Assembly: GCA_030747075.1 (NCBI GenBank)
Contig: JASLLL010000032.1
Location: 1 to 28,246, forward strand
Direction of reading: 5' to 3'
Length of the DNA stretch: 28,246 nucleotides
From: Gemmatimonadota bacterium
Lineage (GTDB): Bacteria; ARS69
Shown: positions 7,914-14,734 of the stretch, piece by piece
How positions within the stretch are numbered: position 1 is the stretch's first letter
Layout: each line of letters starts with the position of its first letter
Position numbers and translations under genes: made by a program
Notes under the pieces: model-generated
What the model saw: the letters and a program-made list of their open reading frames with translations, nothing else
Told to the model about the DNA's origin: nothing
The model's database searches: none

Positions 7914-10211
7914 CTACGGACAGGAGTCGAAGAAAGTGCTCGTGCTGTCTCCGACAAAACCGGCCGGACCGATGTGGTTCGTCAACGAGTCAGCGTCCGC
8001 CACATTCCCGCAGAAGAAGGAGGCGGTGAGCGTCACCGAGGAGGTGCCATTCCAGATATCCATCCCGCCGCCTTCATACCTCGCGTGGTTGCCACCGAAG
8101 GTGGAACCGCTCACGGAGAGGGTTCCCTGGCTGTGCTTAATCGCGCCGCCATCGTCTCCCGTGTTCCGGGTGAAGACGCAGTCCTGCACAATCAGATGGT
8201 CACCTTCCGAATTGATGGCGCCTCCGTCATCGTCTGTTGTGTTGGAATCGAACTCGCAGGAGAAGAACGACACCGAGTTGCTCCAGATGCAGACTGCGCC
8301 GCCGTCGTCATCGGGAGCGTAGTTGCCCCGGAAGACGCAGTTCGTGAAGGTGATGGGGGGGGAATCACTACCGCCGCCCTCGAAGTGGACGGCGCCGCCC
8401 GCATCGTCGGACTCGTTGTTCTCGAACAGGCAGTCCGTGAAATGAACGACCTGAGCGGGGTCATCCAGATCGTCGACGATCACCGCTCCACCGTCGTCGT
8501 AGCCGAAGCTCCCCGTGAAGGCGCAGTTGGTCACCGTGCCACTGCTGGCGTAAAAGCGCAGCGCCCCGCCCTCATCGTCGGACTCGTTATCCGAGAAGGT
8601 GCACCCGATGAGTACTGCGGAAGAGGAGCCGCCGTCGTTGTCTACATCCAGGGCGCCTGCGTCGTCGTCGGCGTAGTTGTCGTCAAACACGCAATTCTGG
8701 AAGGTCGACTGGGAACCACCTTCCACGACCACGGCGCCGCCGTCATAGTCGGAGTAGTTGCCACCAAGATACGAGTCCGACATGACGAGGTTGGAGCTGT
8801 TGTTGACAAACACCGCGCCGCCGTTACTGTCGGCGTAGTTGTCTCGGAACTCGCAGTTCGTCACCGTGAGCGCGGAGCTGTCCTCCACCAGGAGTGCGCC
8901 CCCGTTGCCCTCACGGCCGTTGGTGAAGCTCATTCCCTCCAGAATGGTATCGAGCGTCTCACCACTGTTTGCGTTCACGACGCGTTCCGCGTCGCCGCCG
9001 TCCACGATCACGCTGTCGCGGGGGCCGACGCCGACGATTTGGATCGACTTGCCCAGAAGATCCAGACTCTCGTAGTAAGTGCCCGGGTGGACCGAGATCT
9101 TCCAGTTGGTGGCGGGAGCCGCGTCAATGGCGGCCTGAATGGTGCTGAATTCATACCCCGGACCCACTTGGGAACTCCGTGATACGACATCGACATATCC
9201 GTCAGCCTGGGCAGTCCCGGCCGCATTCGTGATCCGGAACAGCACATGGTAAGTACCCGTGTCCTCGTACTGGTGAAGCTTGTGCACCGGCATGTTGTCC
9301 TGGAAATCCTCGACCACACCATCTCCCCAGTTGATGTGGATATCGAGCATGTTGTGGACCTGATCCGTGTAGGTCACCGCAAGGTTCGCGGTGTCTCCGC
9401 CCGGAACAGCCGGAGCCAGATGGAACGTCCCGATCAGCGGCGTGTACTCCCCGGTCCGAAGACGCGGCGAAAGCGTGGCGGGATAGTCCGCGGCAGCCGC
9501 CCAGGACGCCAGGACACCTGACGACACCCGTGTCACCCCCGAGCCCGTGGACGATGCGCTCAGCATCCCCCAGGAAGCCTCCGCTCGGGATGCGTCGGCA
9601 GCGGACGGAAGACCCATGTGGAACACCGTCTCGCCGGCGCTCCGGAACGAGATGAAGTTCACTGCCGCCGTCCGAGCCGGGGACACGGCATTCTCGTCCG
9701 CGAACGCGGTCCATGCCGGGTCGTGCTCCACGACGGTCTCCACCTCCAGCGTCACGGCCGAAGCCGGGAGTCCCGGGTCAGAGGAGAAACTCACGGAAGG
9801 CGAAAGATCCCGATGCACCATGGGAATCTTCAGATCCACTCCGGAACCGTACATCCCGGGGAAGACCGTAGCCCGACCGGTCGCCTCGGGAGAGACCGTT
9901 GCCGGAGAGATGCTCCACACCACACTCCCGAACTCATCACGCGCAACCAGATCGCCGGGGCGAAGCACCACGGAGTACTCTCCACTGGTGACTTCCACGA
10001 ACGAGCCGCTTGCGTCCACGCCGGAGTCCCAGTCCATGGAACCGCTGGCCGCGGTCGCGGGACCGTCCTCCTGAAGGACAGGAATGCCCGTGGGCGTTTC
10101 ATCGGACTGCCGCGCATCCCGGGCACATCCCGAGAGCAGGGCCAGCGTGGAGAGTGAGACGACCGCAAGCCGCAAAAGGCGCGATCGAGTGGGGGGAGAG
10201 AGTCGAAACAC
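7914..10211 (-). CDS. Lipoprotein with PKD-like domain and right-handed beta-helix of GGA repeats
   Basis: A 765-residue exported lipoprotein of unknown specific function. A basic N-terminus and hydrophobic stretch lead to the lipobox LLSGC, with C29 as the lipidation site. Residues 60-270 are unassigned beta-rich sequence. Residues 275-343 look like a PKD domain (INWGDG and YEDTGTYHVLFRI). From about 350 (FSTIQAAIDAA, as in pectin-lyase folds) to 740 runs a parallel beta-helix. It has 11 GGA-type turns at about 27-residue spacing, each with an acidic run before GGA and most with a Cys-x-Phe strand such as NCVF. The pattern resembles the repeats of polymorphic outer-membrane proteins, but I see no autotransporter barrel and no sorting tail. 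The GTG start is chosen because AGAGG lies 6 bases upstream and it begins a proper signal peptide; the open frame continues upstream. It is a monocistronic unit with its own promoter and terminator. Confidence 0.88.
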   Translation of the reverse strand: MFRLSPPTRSRLLRLAVVSLSTLALLSGCARDARQSDETPTGIPVLQEDGPATAASGSMDWDSGVDASGSFVEVTSGEYSVVLRPGDLVARDEFGSVVWSISPATVSPEATGRATVFPGMYGSGVDLKIPMVHRDLSPSVSFSSDPGLPASAVTLEVETVVEHDPAWTAFADENAVSPARTAAVNFISFRSAGETVFHMGLPSAADASRAEASWGMLSASSTGSGVTRVSSGVLASWAAAADYPATLSPRLRTGEYTPLIGTFHLAPAVPGGDTANLAVTYTDQVHNMLDIHINWGDGVVEDFQDNMPVHKLHQYEDTGTYHVLFRITNAAGTAQADGYVDVVSRSSQVGPGYEFSTIQAAIDAAPATNWKISVHPGTYYESLDLLGKSIQIVGVGPRDSVIVDGGDAERVVNANSGETLDTILEGMSFTNGREGNGGALLVEDSSALTVTNCEFRDNYADSNGGAVFVNNSSNLVMSDSYLGGNYSDYDGGAVVVEGGSQSTFQNCVFDDNYADDDAGALDVDNDGGSSSAVLIGCTFSDNESDDEGGALRFYASSGTVTNCAFTGSFGYDDGGAVIVDDLDDPAQVVHFTDCLFENNESDDAGGAVHFEGGGSDSPPITFTNCVFRGNYAPDDDGGAVCIWSNSVSFFSCEFDSNTTDDDGGAINSEGDHLIVQDCVFTRNTGDDGGAIKHSQGTLSVSGSTFGGNHARYEGGGMDIWNGTSSVTLTASFFCGNVADADSLTNHIGPAGFVGDSTSTFFDSCP
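8038..8903 (-). repeat. Coding tandem repeats, 11 beta-helix turns
   Basis: The repeats encode residues 437-716 of the lipoprotein. GGA-type triplets begin at residues 437, 464, 491, 518, 548, 574, 605, 637, 663, 688 and 714, so the spacing is 25 to 32 residues, mostly 26-27. The consensus is roughly N-x-x-D-D-D-G-G-A-hydrophobic, then about 12 residues, then C-x-F. The repeats are diverged at DNA level, so they are structural and not recent duplications. Coordinates are approximate. Confidence 0.8.
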
Positions 10212-10293
10212 GGTGCACCTCTTCGTTGAAGGATATGGCTGGTCGATAGAGCACCGCACGCCACGAGCTAGAGACTCACCGCGCAGATGGGAT

Positions 10294-10323
10294 ATTCTAC
10301 CGTGCGCTATACTTTCGGGTCAA
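10294..10323 (-). promoter_or_regulatory. Sigma70-type promoter for the beta-helix lipoprotein gene
   Basis: The -35 element TTGACC (10318-10323) and the -10 element TAGAAT (10294-10299) each match the consensus at 5 of 6 positions and are 18 bp apart. Transcription would start near 10287, leaving a 5' leader of about 75 nt before the GTG at 10211. Confidence 0.72.
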
Positions 10324-10364
10324 GCGATATTCCGCCCCGGGGGGGGGAATCACGGGGGTGCTGT

Positions 10365-10378
10365 GGACTCTTGAGTCC
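10365..10378. repeat. Short inverted repeat upstream of the lipoprotein promoter
   Basis: GGACTC and GAGTCC flank a 2-bp centre, about 42 bp upstream of the -35 element at 10318-10323. It may be a regulator site, or may have no function. A run of nine G lies between it and the promoter. Confidence 0.3.
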
Positions 10379-10408
10379 GCTTCCCGCCTCGGAACGGAAG
10401 TGGAGCAA

Positions 10409-10421
10409 GCCGCACTGCGGC
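10409..10421 (-). terminator. Possible weak terminator hairpin after the selenoprotein candidate gene
   Basis: A 5-bp stem GCCGC/GCGGC with a 3-nt loop lies 8 bp after the TAG stop at 10429-10431. It is followed only by TTGCTCC, so the T-tract is poor and the call is tentative. Confidence 0.3.
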
Positions 10422-10428
10422 AGGAGTG

Positions 10429-10980
10429 CTAGCGGCCCGCTACTGCCCACAGGAGGGCCTTCAGAGAGTCGTAGTGGGCCGGATTCCCCAGATCCCCCGT
10501 CGTCAGATTGAAGACGGCCACCGGGACATTCTCCTCGTCAAGGACGACCACATCCCGGTAGGTCACGCTCCAGACGCCCCAGACATTCTGGTCTGCTACA
10601 TCCTGAAGCCAGGGAAGATCCCTTCCGTTGCAGATCTCTTCATTGCCGCCCGCGCTGTCCATCCGGTTCACGCCGACGAGGGCAATCTCCAAGGGCGTTC
10701 CTTCTCCGTCCAGTTCCCGCTGCATTCTGTCCAGGTGCCCAAACTGGGCGCGACAGTAGCCTCAGGTGGCCGAGCCGAAATACCAACCGGAGACGCGGTC
10801 CAGGTGGTCCCGGGGGGATACAGCCTCTCCGGCGGTGGATGAAGTGGGGTTCTGATCCGCCAGGGCAAAGTCGGGGGCGGGGTGGGCGGAGCCTCCCGGC
10901 CCGGTGCCGGTTTCCTTGCCACAGGCGGCCAGCACAAGCAGCAAGGCCAGCCCTGCTCTTCCGGGGCCGAAAGACCGCAT
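10429..10980 (-). CDS. Thioredoxin-like lipoprotein, predicted selenoprotein (in-frame TGA as Sec in UxxC)
   Basis: I read this as one 183-residue gene with a TGA at 10762-10764 decoded as selenocysteine. The N-terminus is a signal peptide ending in the lipobox LVLAAC (C20). A PDFAL segment typical of redoxin/TlpA-like proteins follows at about residues 36-40. Next comes GWYFGSAT-U73-G-Y-C76-RAQFGHLD, where the TGA replaces the first cysteine of the CxxC active site. The frame then stays open for 110 more residues, with plausible thioredoxin-fold strands (IALVGVN, VVVLDEENVPVAVFNL), to a TAG. A SECIS-like hairpin starts 5 nt after the TGA. The start has GGGAG five bases upstream and lies 22 bp after the YigZ-family gene, so the two are probably cotranscribed. 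The likely role is an extracytoplasmic thiol/selenol redox reaction; the partner is unknown. A sequencing error of TGC or TGT is the main alternative and would give an ordinary CxxC protein. Confidence 0.8.
10727..10756 (-). promoter_or_regulatory. Predicted bacterial SECIS hairpin
   Basis: Counting from the base after the TGA, an outer stem CUGUC/GACAG (nt 6-10 with 31-35) encloses an inner stem GCCCA/UGGGC (nt 13-17 with 21-25) capped by the loop GUU (nt 18-20). The apical loop starts 18 nt after the TGA with a G in first position. Bacterial SECIS elements such as that of E. coli fdhF place a small G-containing apical loop at about this distance. Hand folding only. Confidence 0.65.
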
Positions 10981-11002
10981 GGTTTCTCCCTTTTCCGTTC
11001 CC

Positions 11003-11650
11003 TCAATCAGCGCATTCCGGACGGACCACCCGGGCGCGACCCGCCGTGGCCTGCGTCAGCGCACTCTCCAGAGGGGACGCGTCGCCACGAAGCACCGTCA
11101 CGCAAAAGCGCGCGCCATCCTCCGCGAACTCCCGCTCCGTCCCGCGAACCCGCGCAGCCTCCCGGGCAAGGACCGCCTCCACCGCCCCAACATCTCCGAA
11201 GGGACACTCGATGGCAAGGCGGGTCTCCCGGAAGACCTCTCGCCGGGGTGCGGCCGCGACCGCCTGCCGGGCCGCCTCCGCATAAGCGCGGGCCAATCCC
11301 CCTCGACCCAGTTTCGTGCCCCCGTAGTAGCGCGTCACGACCAACAGAACGCCGTAGATGTTCGCCCCCGCGAGAACCGTCAGGAGCGGCGCCCCCGCCG
11401 TCCCGGATGGCTCCCCGTCGTCATCAAATCTCTCCTGCACCGCCTCCGGCACCCCCAGTCGGCGAGCCCAGCAGTGGTGTGTGGCCGCATGGTGAGTGCG
11501 CCGGACGGCGGCCAGCGCGTCAGCGGCGGCGCACTCGTCTCCGACACGAAAGACCTGCCCCAGAAAGCGCGATGCCTTCTCGCGCAGTTCCATCTCCGGG
11601 CCCGACTCTACGGAAGGGTACCAGTCCGCCCCCAAGTCCGACTGTGCCAC
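11003..11650 (-). CDS. yigZ: YigZ/IMPACT-family protein
   Basis: A 215-residue member of the YigZ/IMPACT family (UPF0029), whose biochemical role is not settled. The family hallmarks are KASRFLG near residue 26, FDDDGEPSGTAGAPLL at 75-90 and VVTRYYGGTKLGRGGLARAY at 104-123, followed by the smaller C-terminal domain. The start is GTG with GGAGG five bases upstream. The gene lies just after a hairpin that follows the cold-shock gene and has no evident promoter of its own. It is followed after 22 bp by the selenoprotein candidate. Confidence 0.92.
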   Translation of the reverse strand: MAQSDLGADWYPSVESGPEMELREKASRFLGQVFRVGDECAAADALAAVRRTHHAATHHCWARRLGVPEAVQERFDDDGEPSGTAGAPLLTVLAGANIYGVLLVVTRYYGGTKLGRGGLARAYAEAARQAVAAAPRREVFRETRLAIECPFGDVGAVEAVLAREAARVRGTEREFAEDGARFCVTVLRGDASPLESALTQATAGRARVVRPECAD

Positions 11651-11673
11651 CGGTTCCTCCTCAAACGCAGTGA

Positions 11674-11699
11674 GCCCCGCCGGCTCTCGCCAGCGGGGC
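11674..11699 (-). terminator. GC-rich hairpin after the cold-shock gene, no T-tract
   Basis: An 11-bp stem (11674-11684 with 11689-11699, one G-U pair) has a GAGA tetraloop on the minus strand. The downstream bases are TCACTGCG, so there is no U-run. It may act as a partial terminator or an RNA 3' end, letting some transcription continue into the YigZ-family gene. Confidence 0.5.
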
Positions 11700-11729
11700 C
11701 CTCCTTCGCGCGATGAACACCAACCGAGG

Positions 11730-11936
11730 TTAGAGCCTCACCACATTCTCAGCCGCCGGGCCCTTCTGCCCTTCGACCACATCGAACTCAACCTGCTGGC
11801 CTTCCTGGAGAGTCTTGAAGCCCTCGCCCTGGATGGCGCTGTGGTGACAGAAGACATCCTTCTCCCCGTCGCCACGGGACAGGAAGCCAAAGCCCTTCTC
11901 ATCGCTGAACCACTTCACGGTTCCGGTCGTACGCAT
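11730..11936 (-). CDS. csp: Cold-shock domain protein (CspA family)
   Basis: A 68-residue single cold-shock domain, the normal length, which binds single-stranded RNA and DNA and acts as an RNA chaperone. The RNP1 motif KGFGFL is at residues 14-19. The RNP2 strand reads DVFCHHSAI, where many homologues have VFVHFS, so a Cys and a His replace the usual Val and Phe. The ATG has GGAG seven bases upstream. A possible promoter lies about 47 bp upstream, and a tRNA-Asn gene precedes it. Confidence 0.96.
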   Translation of the reverse strand: MRTTGTVKWFSDEKGFGFLSRGDGEKDVFCHHSAIQGEGFKTLQEGQQVEFDVVEGQKGPAAENVVRL

Positions 11937-11982
11937 TGCCGTACTCCTACTTGTTCTCGAGCTTTCGGACTGCGGCGCTGCG

Positions 11983-11988
11983 ATTGTA
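11983..11988 (-). promoter_or_regulatory. Possible -10 element for the cold-shock gene
   Basis: TACAAT on the minus strand, 46 bp before the ATG. No good -35 element is found at 16-18 bp, so the promoter assignment is weak. Confidence 0.35.
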
Positions 11989-12032
11989 CTGCATCATCCG
12001 TTCCATCCCGATCACTCGTCTTCGCGGGAAAC

Positions 12033-12068
12033 CCTCCCGCAAGGGAGGCGGCCCATCGTGGGTCCGCC
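12033..12068 (-). terminator. Tandem hairpins after tRNA-Asn, probable terminator
   Basis: On the minus strand the first hairpin (12068 to 12047) pairs GGCGG with CCGCC and CCCA with TGGG, with one bulged A. The second (12048 to 12033) is CCTCCC-TTGC-GGGAGG followed by GTTTCCC. The two share two bases. They start 5 nt after the CCA end and probably define the tRNA transcript end. Confidence 0.5.
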
Positions 12069-12072
12069 AAAC

Positions 12073-12147
12073 TGGCTCCTCGGGCAGGACTTGAACCTGC
12101 AACAAACCGGTTAACAGCCGGTTGCTCTACCATTGAGCTACCGAGGA
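12073..12147 (-). tRNA. trnN: tRNA-Asn (anticodon GTT), CCA encoded
   Basis: The cloverleaf folds fully: acceptor TCCTCGG with CCGAGGA, D stem GCTC/GAGC, anticodon stem ACCGG/CCGGT with loop CTGTTAA (anticodon GTT), and T stem GCAGG/CCTGC with loop TTCAAGT. The discriminator is G, and the 3' CCA is encoded in the DNA. A promoter lies about 60 bp upstream. Confidence 0.97.
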
Positions 12148-12212
12148 TCGAAACACCCTTTGTGAATCGAGATTCCCGCTCGATTCCCCCGATTCGTCAG
12201 CCCGAGGCCGAT

Positions 12213-12241
12213 ACATTAGCCCCTCGTCCCGTGGCAGTCAA
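12213..12241 (-). promoter_or_regulatory. Probable promoter of tRNA-Asn
   Basis: The -35 element TTGACT (12236-12241, 5 of 6) and the -10 element TAATGT (12213-12218, keeping the T, A and final T of the consensus) are exactly 17 bp apart. The predicted start is near 12206, giving a leader of about 59 nt before the tRNA. It lies just after the rplQ stop. Confidence 0.55.
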
Positions 12242-12267
12242 CCCACACCTGCGCCGGGGCCGGGGGT

Positions 12268-12810
12268 TTACTCGTCCTTCGGAGCCTCCGGTTCTTCGTC
12301 CGGGGAAGCCTCCTCTCCGGAGTCCTCCTCTTCCGCCTGAGTCGCCTCAGAAGCCTCTTCCTGGGCCTCTGGAGCGGTTTCTACCGCAGGAGGAGGCGCA
12401 ACCGCCGCCTTCTCAGCGGGTTTCCGCTTCGGGCGCGCCGGTGCCTTCACCGTATCTTCGGTGAGGATCTCCAGAATCGACATGGGGGCATTGTCCCCGT
12501 TTCGAAACCCCGTCTTCAGGACGCGGGTGTACCCGCCCTGCCGGTTCGCAAAACGGGGCCCGATTTCGTCAAACAGCTTGGCAACCACTTTCGGATCTCG
12601 AACGACCCGGAGCACCTGCCGACGCGCGTGAAGATCTCCGCGCTTGGCAAAGGTGATCATCCGTTCGGCGACACGACGCGCTTCCTTCGCCTTCGGGATG
12701 GTTGTCTTGATCCGCCCCTCTTCCAGAAGGGAGGTCACCATGTTTCGCAGCATGGCCTTGCGGTGGGCCGCCGTGCGTCCCAGCTTGGCCGTCGTGCGAC
12801 GATGTCTCAT
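12268..12810 (-). CDS. rplQ: 50S ribosomal protein L17 with long acidic C-terminal tail
   Basis: L17 sits near the exit-tunnel side of the large subunit. The core ([23 protein letters not shown], here residues 2-24, through MSILEIL) is standard. The protein is 180 residues against about 120-130 usually. From about residue 118 it continues as a low-complexity tail, first Lys/Pro/Ala-rich and then dominated by Glu, Asp, Ala and Pro to the end. The gene is last in the ribosomal-protein locus, 33 bp after rpoA. Confidence 0.97.
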   Translation of the reverse strand: MRHRRTTAKLGRTAAHRKAMLRNMVTSLLEEGRIKTTIPKAKEARRVAERMITFAKRGDLHARRQVLRVVRDPKVVAKLFDEIGPRFANRQGGYTRVLKTGFRNGDNAPMSILEILTEDTVKAPARPKRKPAEKAAVAPPPAVETAPEAQEEASEATQAEEEDSGEEASPDEEPEAPKDE

Positions 12811-12843
12811 CTTACACTCTCCACTTGGATCGCCGCGCTCCGA

Positions 12844-13875
12844 CTATACGGAAGCCCCGGTTCCCGTCTCCTGAGTTTCTTCCACCGCCTCGATTCCGGC
12901 GCCCGCCTCGACCCATGTCGAAACATCCATTCCGAATCCAAGGTTCATGCCGCCCAGGATCTCCTGGATTTCCTTGAGGGACTTCCGTCCGAAGTTCCTC
13001 TGCTTCAGCATTTCGCCTTCCGTCTTCTGGACGAGTTCGCCAATCGTGCGAATGCTCGCCGAGGTCAAACAGTTGCTGGAGCGCACGCTCAACTCCAGCT
13101 CATCGACGGACCGCCGCAGGAGTTCCTTCATCCGCTCGAACTCCTCGTCGACTTCCTCTTCCTGCACGAGTTGCGGCTCTTCGTCGAAGTTGATGAAGAT
13201 CATGAGGTGATCCTTCATGATCTTCGCGGCGTGGGCCACGGCATCCACGGGATTGATGGAGCCGTCCGTCCAGACCTCCATGTTGAGGCTGTCGTAGTCC
13301 GTTCGCTGGCCGACGCGCGTATTCTCCACTTCGTACCGAACCTTGACGACCGGCGTATAGAGCGCATCCACCAGGATGGTCCCCAGAGGCTGCTCCCCGA
13401 GGTCGTGGCTCTCGGCCTGTTCGTAGCCGCGCCCGCACCCCACACCAATCTCCAGGCAGAGCTTCGCGCCCTTGTTCACGGTCGCGATGTACTGCTCCGG
13501 ATTCAGCAGCTCCACATCCGGCTGGAGAACCAGGTCGGCGCCGGTTACGCGCTGTTCGCCCGTTACCTCAATGCGTCCCTTGCGGATCTCGTCCTGTCCG
13601 AAGCGGAAGCGGAGGCTCTTCAGGTTGAGCACGATCTCCGTCACATCCTCACGGACGCCTTCCACCGTGGAGAACTCGTGCTCCACCCCGTCGATTCGGG
13701 TGAACACAACGGACGCACCCTGCAGGCTCGACAGCAGCACACGCCGCAGCGCGTTCCCGACTGTCGTTCCAAACCCCTTTTCCAGGGGCTGGATGGTCAT
13801 CTTCCCATAGGTCTCGGTCAGGGTAGACTCGTCGAAGTCCACTTTCCTGGGCATTGTCAGAGGTCTCCACTTCAT
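12844..13875 (-). CDS. rpoA: DNA-directed RNA polymerase alpha subunit
   Basis: A 343-residue alpha subunit. The N-terminal assembly domain (about residues 15-235) includes [21 protein letters not shown], of which the [17 protein letters not shown] stretch is the classic signature. The C-terminal domain (about 255-320) has the DNA and activator contact segment [18 protein letters not shown]. The ATG has AAGGAG seven bases upstream. A structured 120-nt gap separates it from rpsD. Confidence 0.98.
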   Translation of the reverse strand: MKWRPLTMPRKVDFDESTLTETYGKMTIQPLEKGFGTTVGNALRRVLLSSLQGASVVFTRIDGVEHEFSTVEGVREDVTEIVLNLKSLRFRFGQDEIRKGRIEVTGEQRVTGADLVLQPDVELLNPEQYIATVNKGAKLCLEIGVGCGRGYEQAESHDLGEQPLGTILVDALYTPVVKVRYEVENTRVGQRTDYDSLNMEVWTDGSINPVDAVAHAAKIMKDHLMIFINFDEEPQLVQEEEVDEEFERMKELLRRSVDELELSVRSSNCLTSASIRTIGELVQKTEGEMLKQRNFGRKSLKEIQEILGGMNLGFGMDVSTWVEAGAGIEAVEETQETGTGASV

Positions 13876-13910
13876 GGTGGATCTCCTTTCGTTGGGCCGC
13901 TCTGAGCACG

Positions 13911-13971
13911 GGTTCCCCGGTCCTCGACGGGACCTTCTTCCCGAACCACGGCGCTCCGCCCCCGAAGCGCC
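13911..13971 (-). promoter_or_regulatory. Structured leader between rpsD and rpoA
   Basis: On the minus strand a 6-bp stem GGCGCT/AGCGCC with a 10-nt loop (13971 to 13950) is followed by a nested pair, GGTTC/GAACC (13943-13947 with 13911-13915) around GGTCC/GGACC (13930-13934 with 13919-13923). It ends 36 nt before the rpoA start. It could control translation or RNA processing; the function is inferred only from structure and place. Confidence 0.4.
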
Positions 13972-13995
13972 TCTGATGCGGCCGCGTGAACTGCT

Positions 13996-14625
13996 CTACT
14001 TCGAGTAAAGCTCGATGATCAACTGCTCGTTGACAGGCGCCGGGATCTCTTCCCGGCCCGGCACCGAAACCACGGTACCCGTCATGCTGTCCTTTTCGAG
14101 ATTCAGCCACGACACCATGGACGCCAGGTCCTTGGCCTCCAGCGCGCCGACAATGACATCCACCTTGCGGCTGCCCTCGCGCACCGTGATCCGATCTCCG
14201 GCCTTGCACTGATACGATGGAATCGTCACGGTCCGACCGTTGACGGCCATGTGACGATGCCGAATCAGCTGCCGCGCCTGACAGCGCGACGCGGCCATTC
14301 CCATCCGGTAGACCAGGTTGTCCAGCCGGAGTTCCAGGAGCCGGAGAAGGTTCTCGCCGGTGACTCCCTTGAGCTGTGCCGCCTTCTTGTAGTAGTTGCG
14401 GAACTGCCGCTCCAGGACGCCGTACATCCGGCGGGTCTTCTGCTTCTCGCGGAGCTGGAGACCGTACTCGGTGACCTTCCTTCTCTGGTCCCGTCCGTGA
14501 TCGCCCGGGGCGTAGTTGCGCCGCTCGATCGCGCACTTGAGCGTCAGGCAACGGTCGCCCTTCAGAAAGAGCTTCACGCCTTCCCGACGGCACTGCCTGC
14601 ACTTCGGGTCCAAGTTCCTTGCCAT
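13996..14625 (-). CDS. rpsD: 30S ribosomal protein S4, four-cysteine zinc type
   Basis: S4 nucleates small-subunit assembly and in many bacteria represses its own operon. The protein is 209 residues. Cysteines C9, C12, C26 and C31 form the zinc-binding N-terminal knuckle found in the C+ form. The S4 RNA-binding domain lies around residues 95-160 (RLDNLVYRMGMAASRCQARQ and HMAVNGRTVTIPSY). The ATG at 14625 gives the family N-terminus MARNLDPKCRQCR. The frame is open upstream, but that part has no S4 character. It is flanked by unusually long gaps on both sides. Confidence 0.97.
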   Translation of the reverse strand: MARNLDPKCRQCRREGVKLFLKGDRCLTLKCAIERRNYAPGDHGRDQRRKVTEYGLQLREKQKTRRMYGVLERQFRNYYKKAAQLKGVTGENLLRLLELRLDNLVYRMGMAASRCQARQLIRHRHMAVNGRTVTIPSYQCKAGDRITVREGSRKVDVIVGALEAKDLASMVSWLNLEKDSMTGTVVSVPGREEIPAPVNEQLIIELYSK

Positions 14626-14734
14626 GTTCCATCCTCTGGGCCGGACATCCCTCTCCAGGCCCCGCCGGTGGAGCGCGGTGACTCCGCGTCTCCCGTTCCC
14701 GGTCCGCACGCCGGAAGGCGAACGGACGCTTCCG

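Noticed and set aside
6937-8322. 461-codon plus-strand frame opposite the kinase and lipoprotein genes
   Set aside because: It crosses two unrelated minus-strand genes and a terminator and shows no domain. Its regular pattern over the beta-helix gene is a shadow of the repeats.
10339-10347. Run of nine G that could shift a reading frame
   Set aside because: It lies in non-coding sequence upstream of the promoter; it cannot alter a protein, though its length may be misread in sequencing.
10429-10980. Reading the thioredoxin-like gene as a pseudogene or as two separate short genes
   Set aside because: The only lesion is the TGA at the redox cysteine position, the frame is intact on both sides, the second half has no start with a good ribosome site, and a SECIS-like hairpin follows.
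12242-12267. Terminator directly after rplQ
   Set aside because: The C/G-rich stretch can fold only weakly and has no T-tract, so I do not call one.
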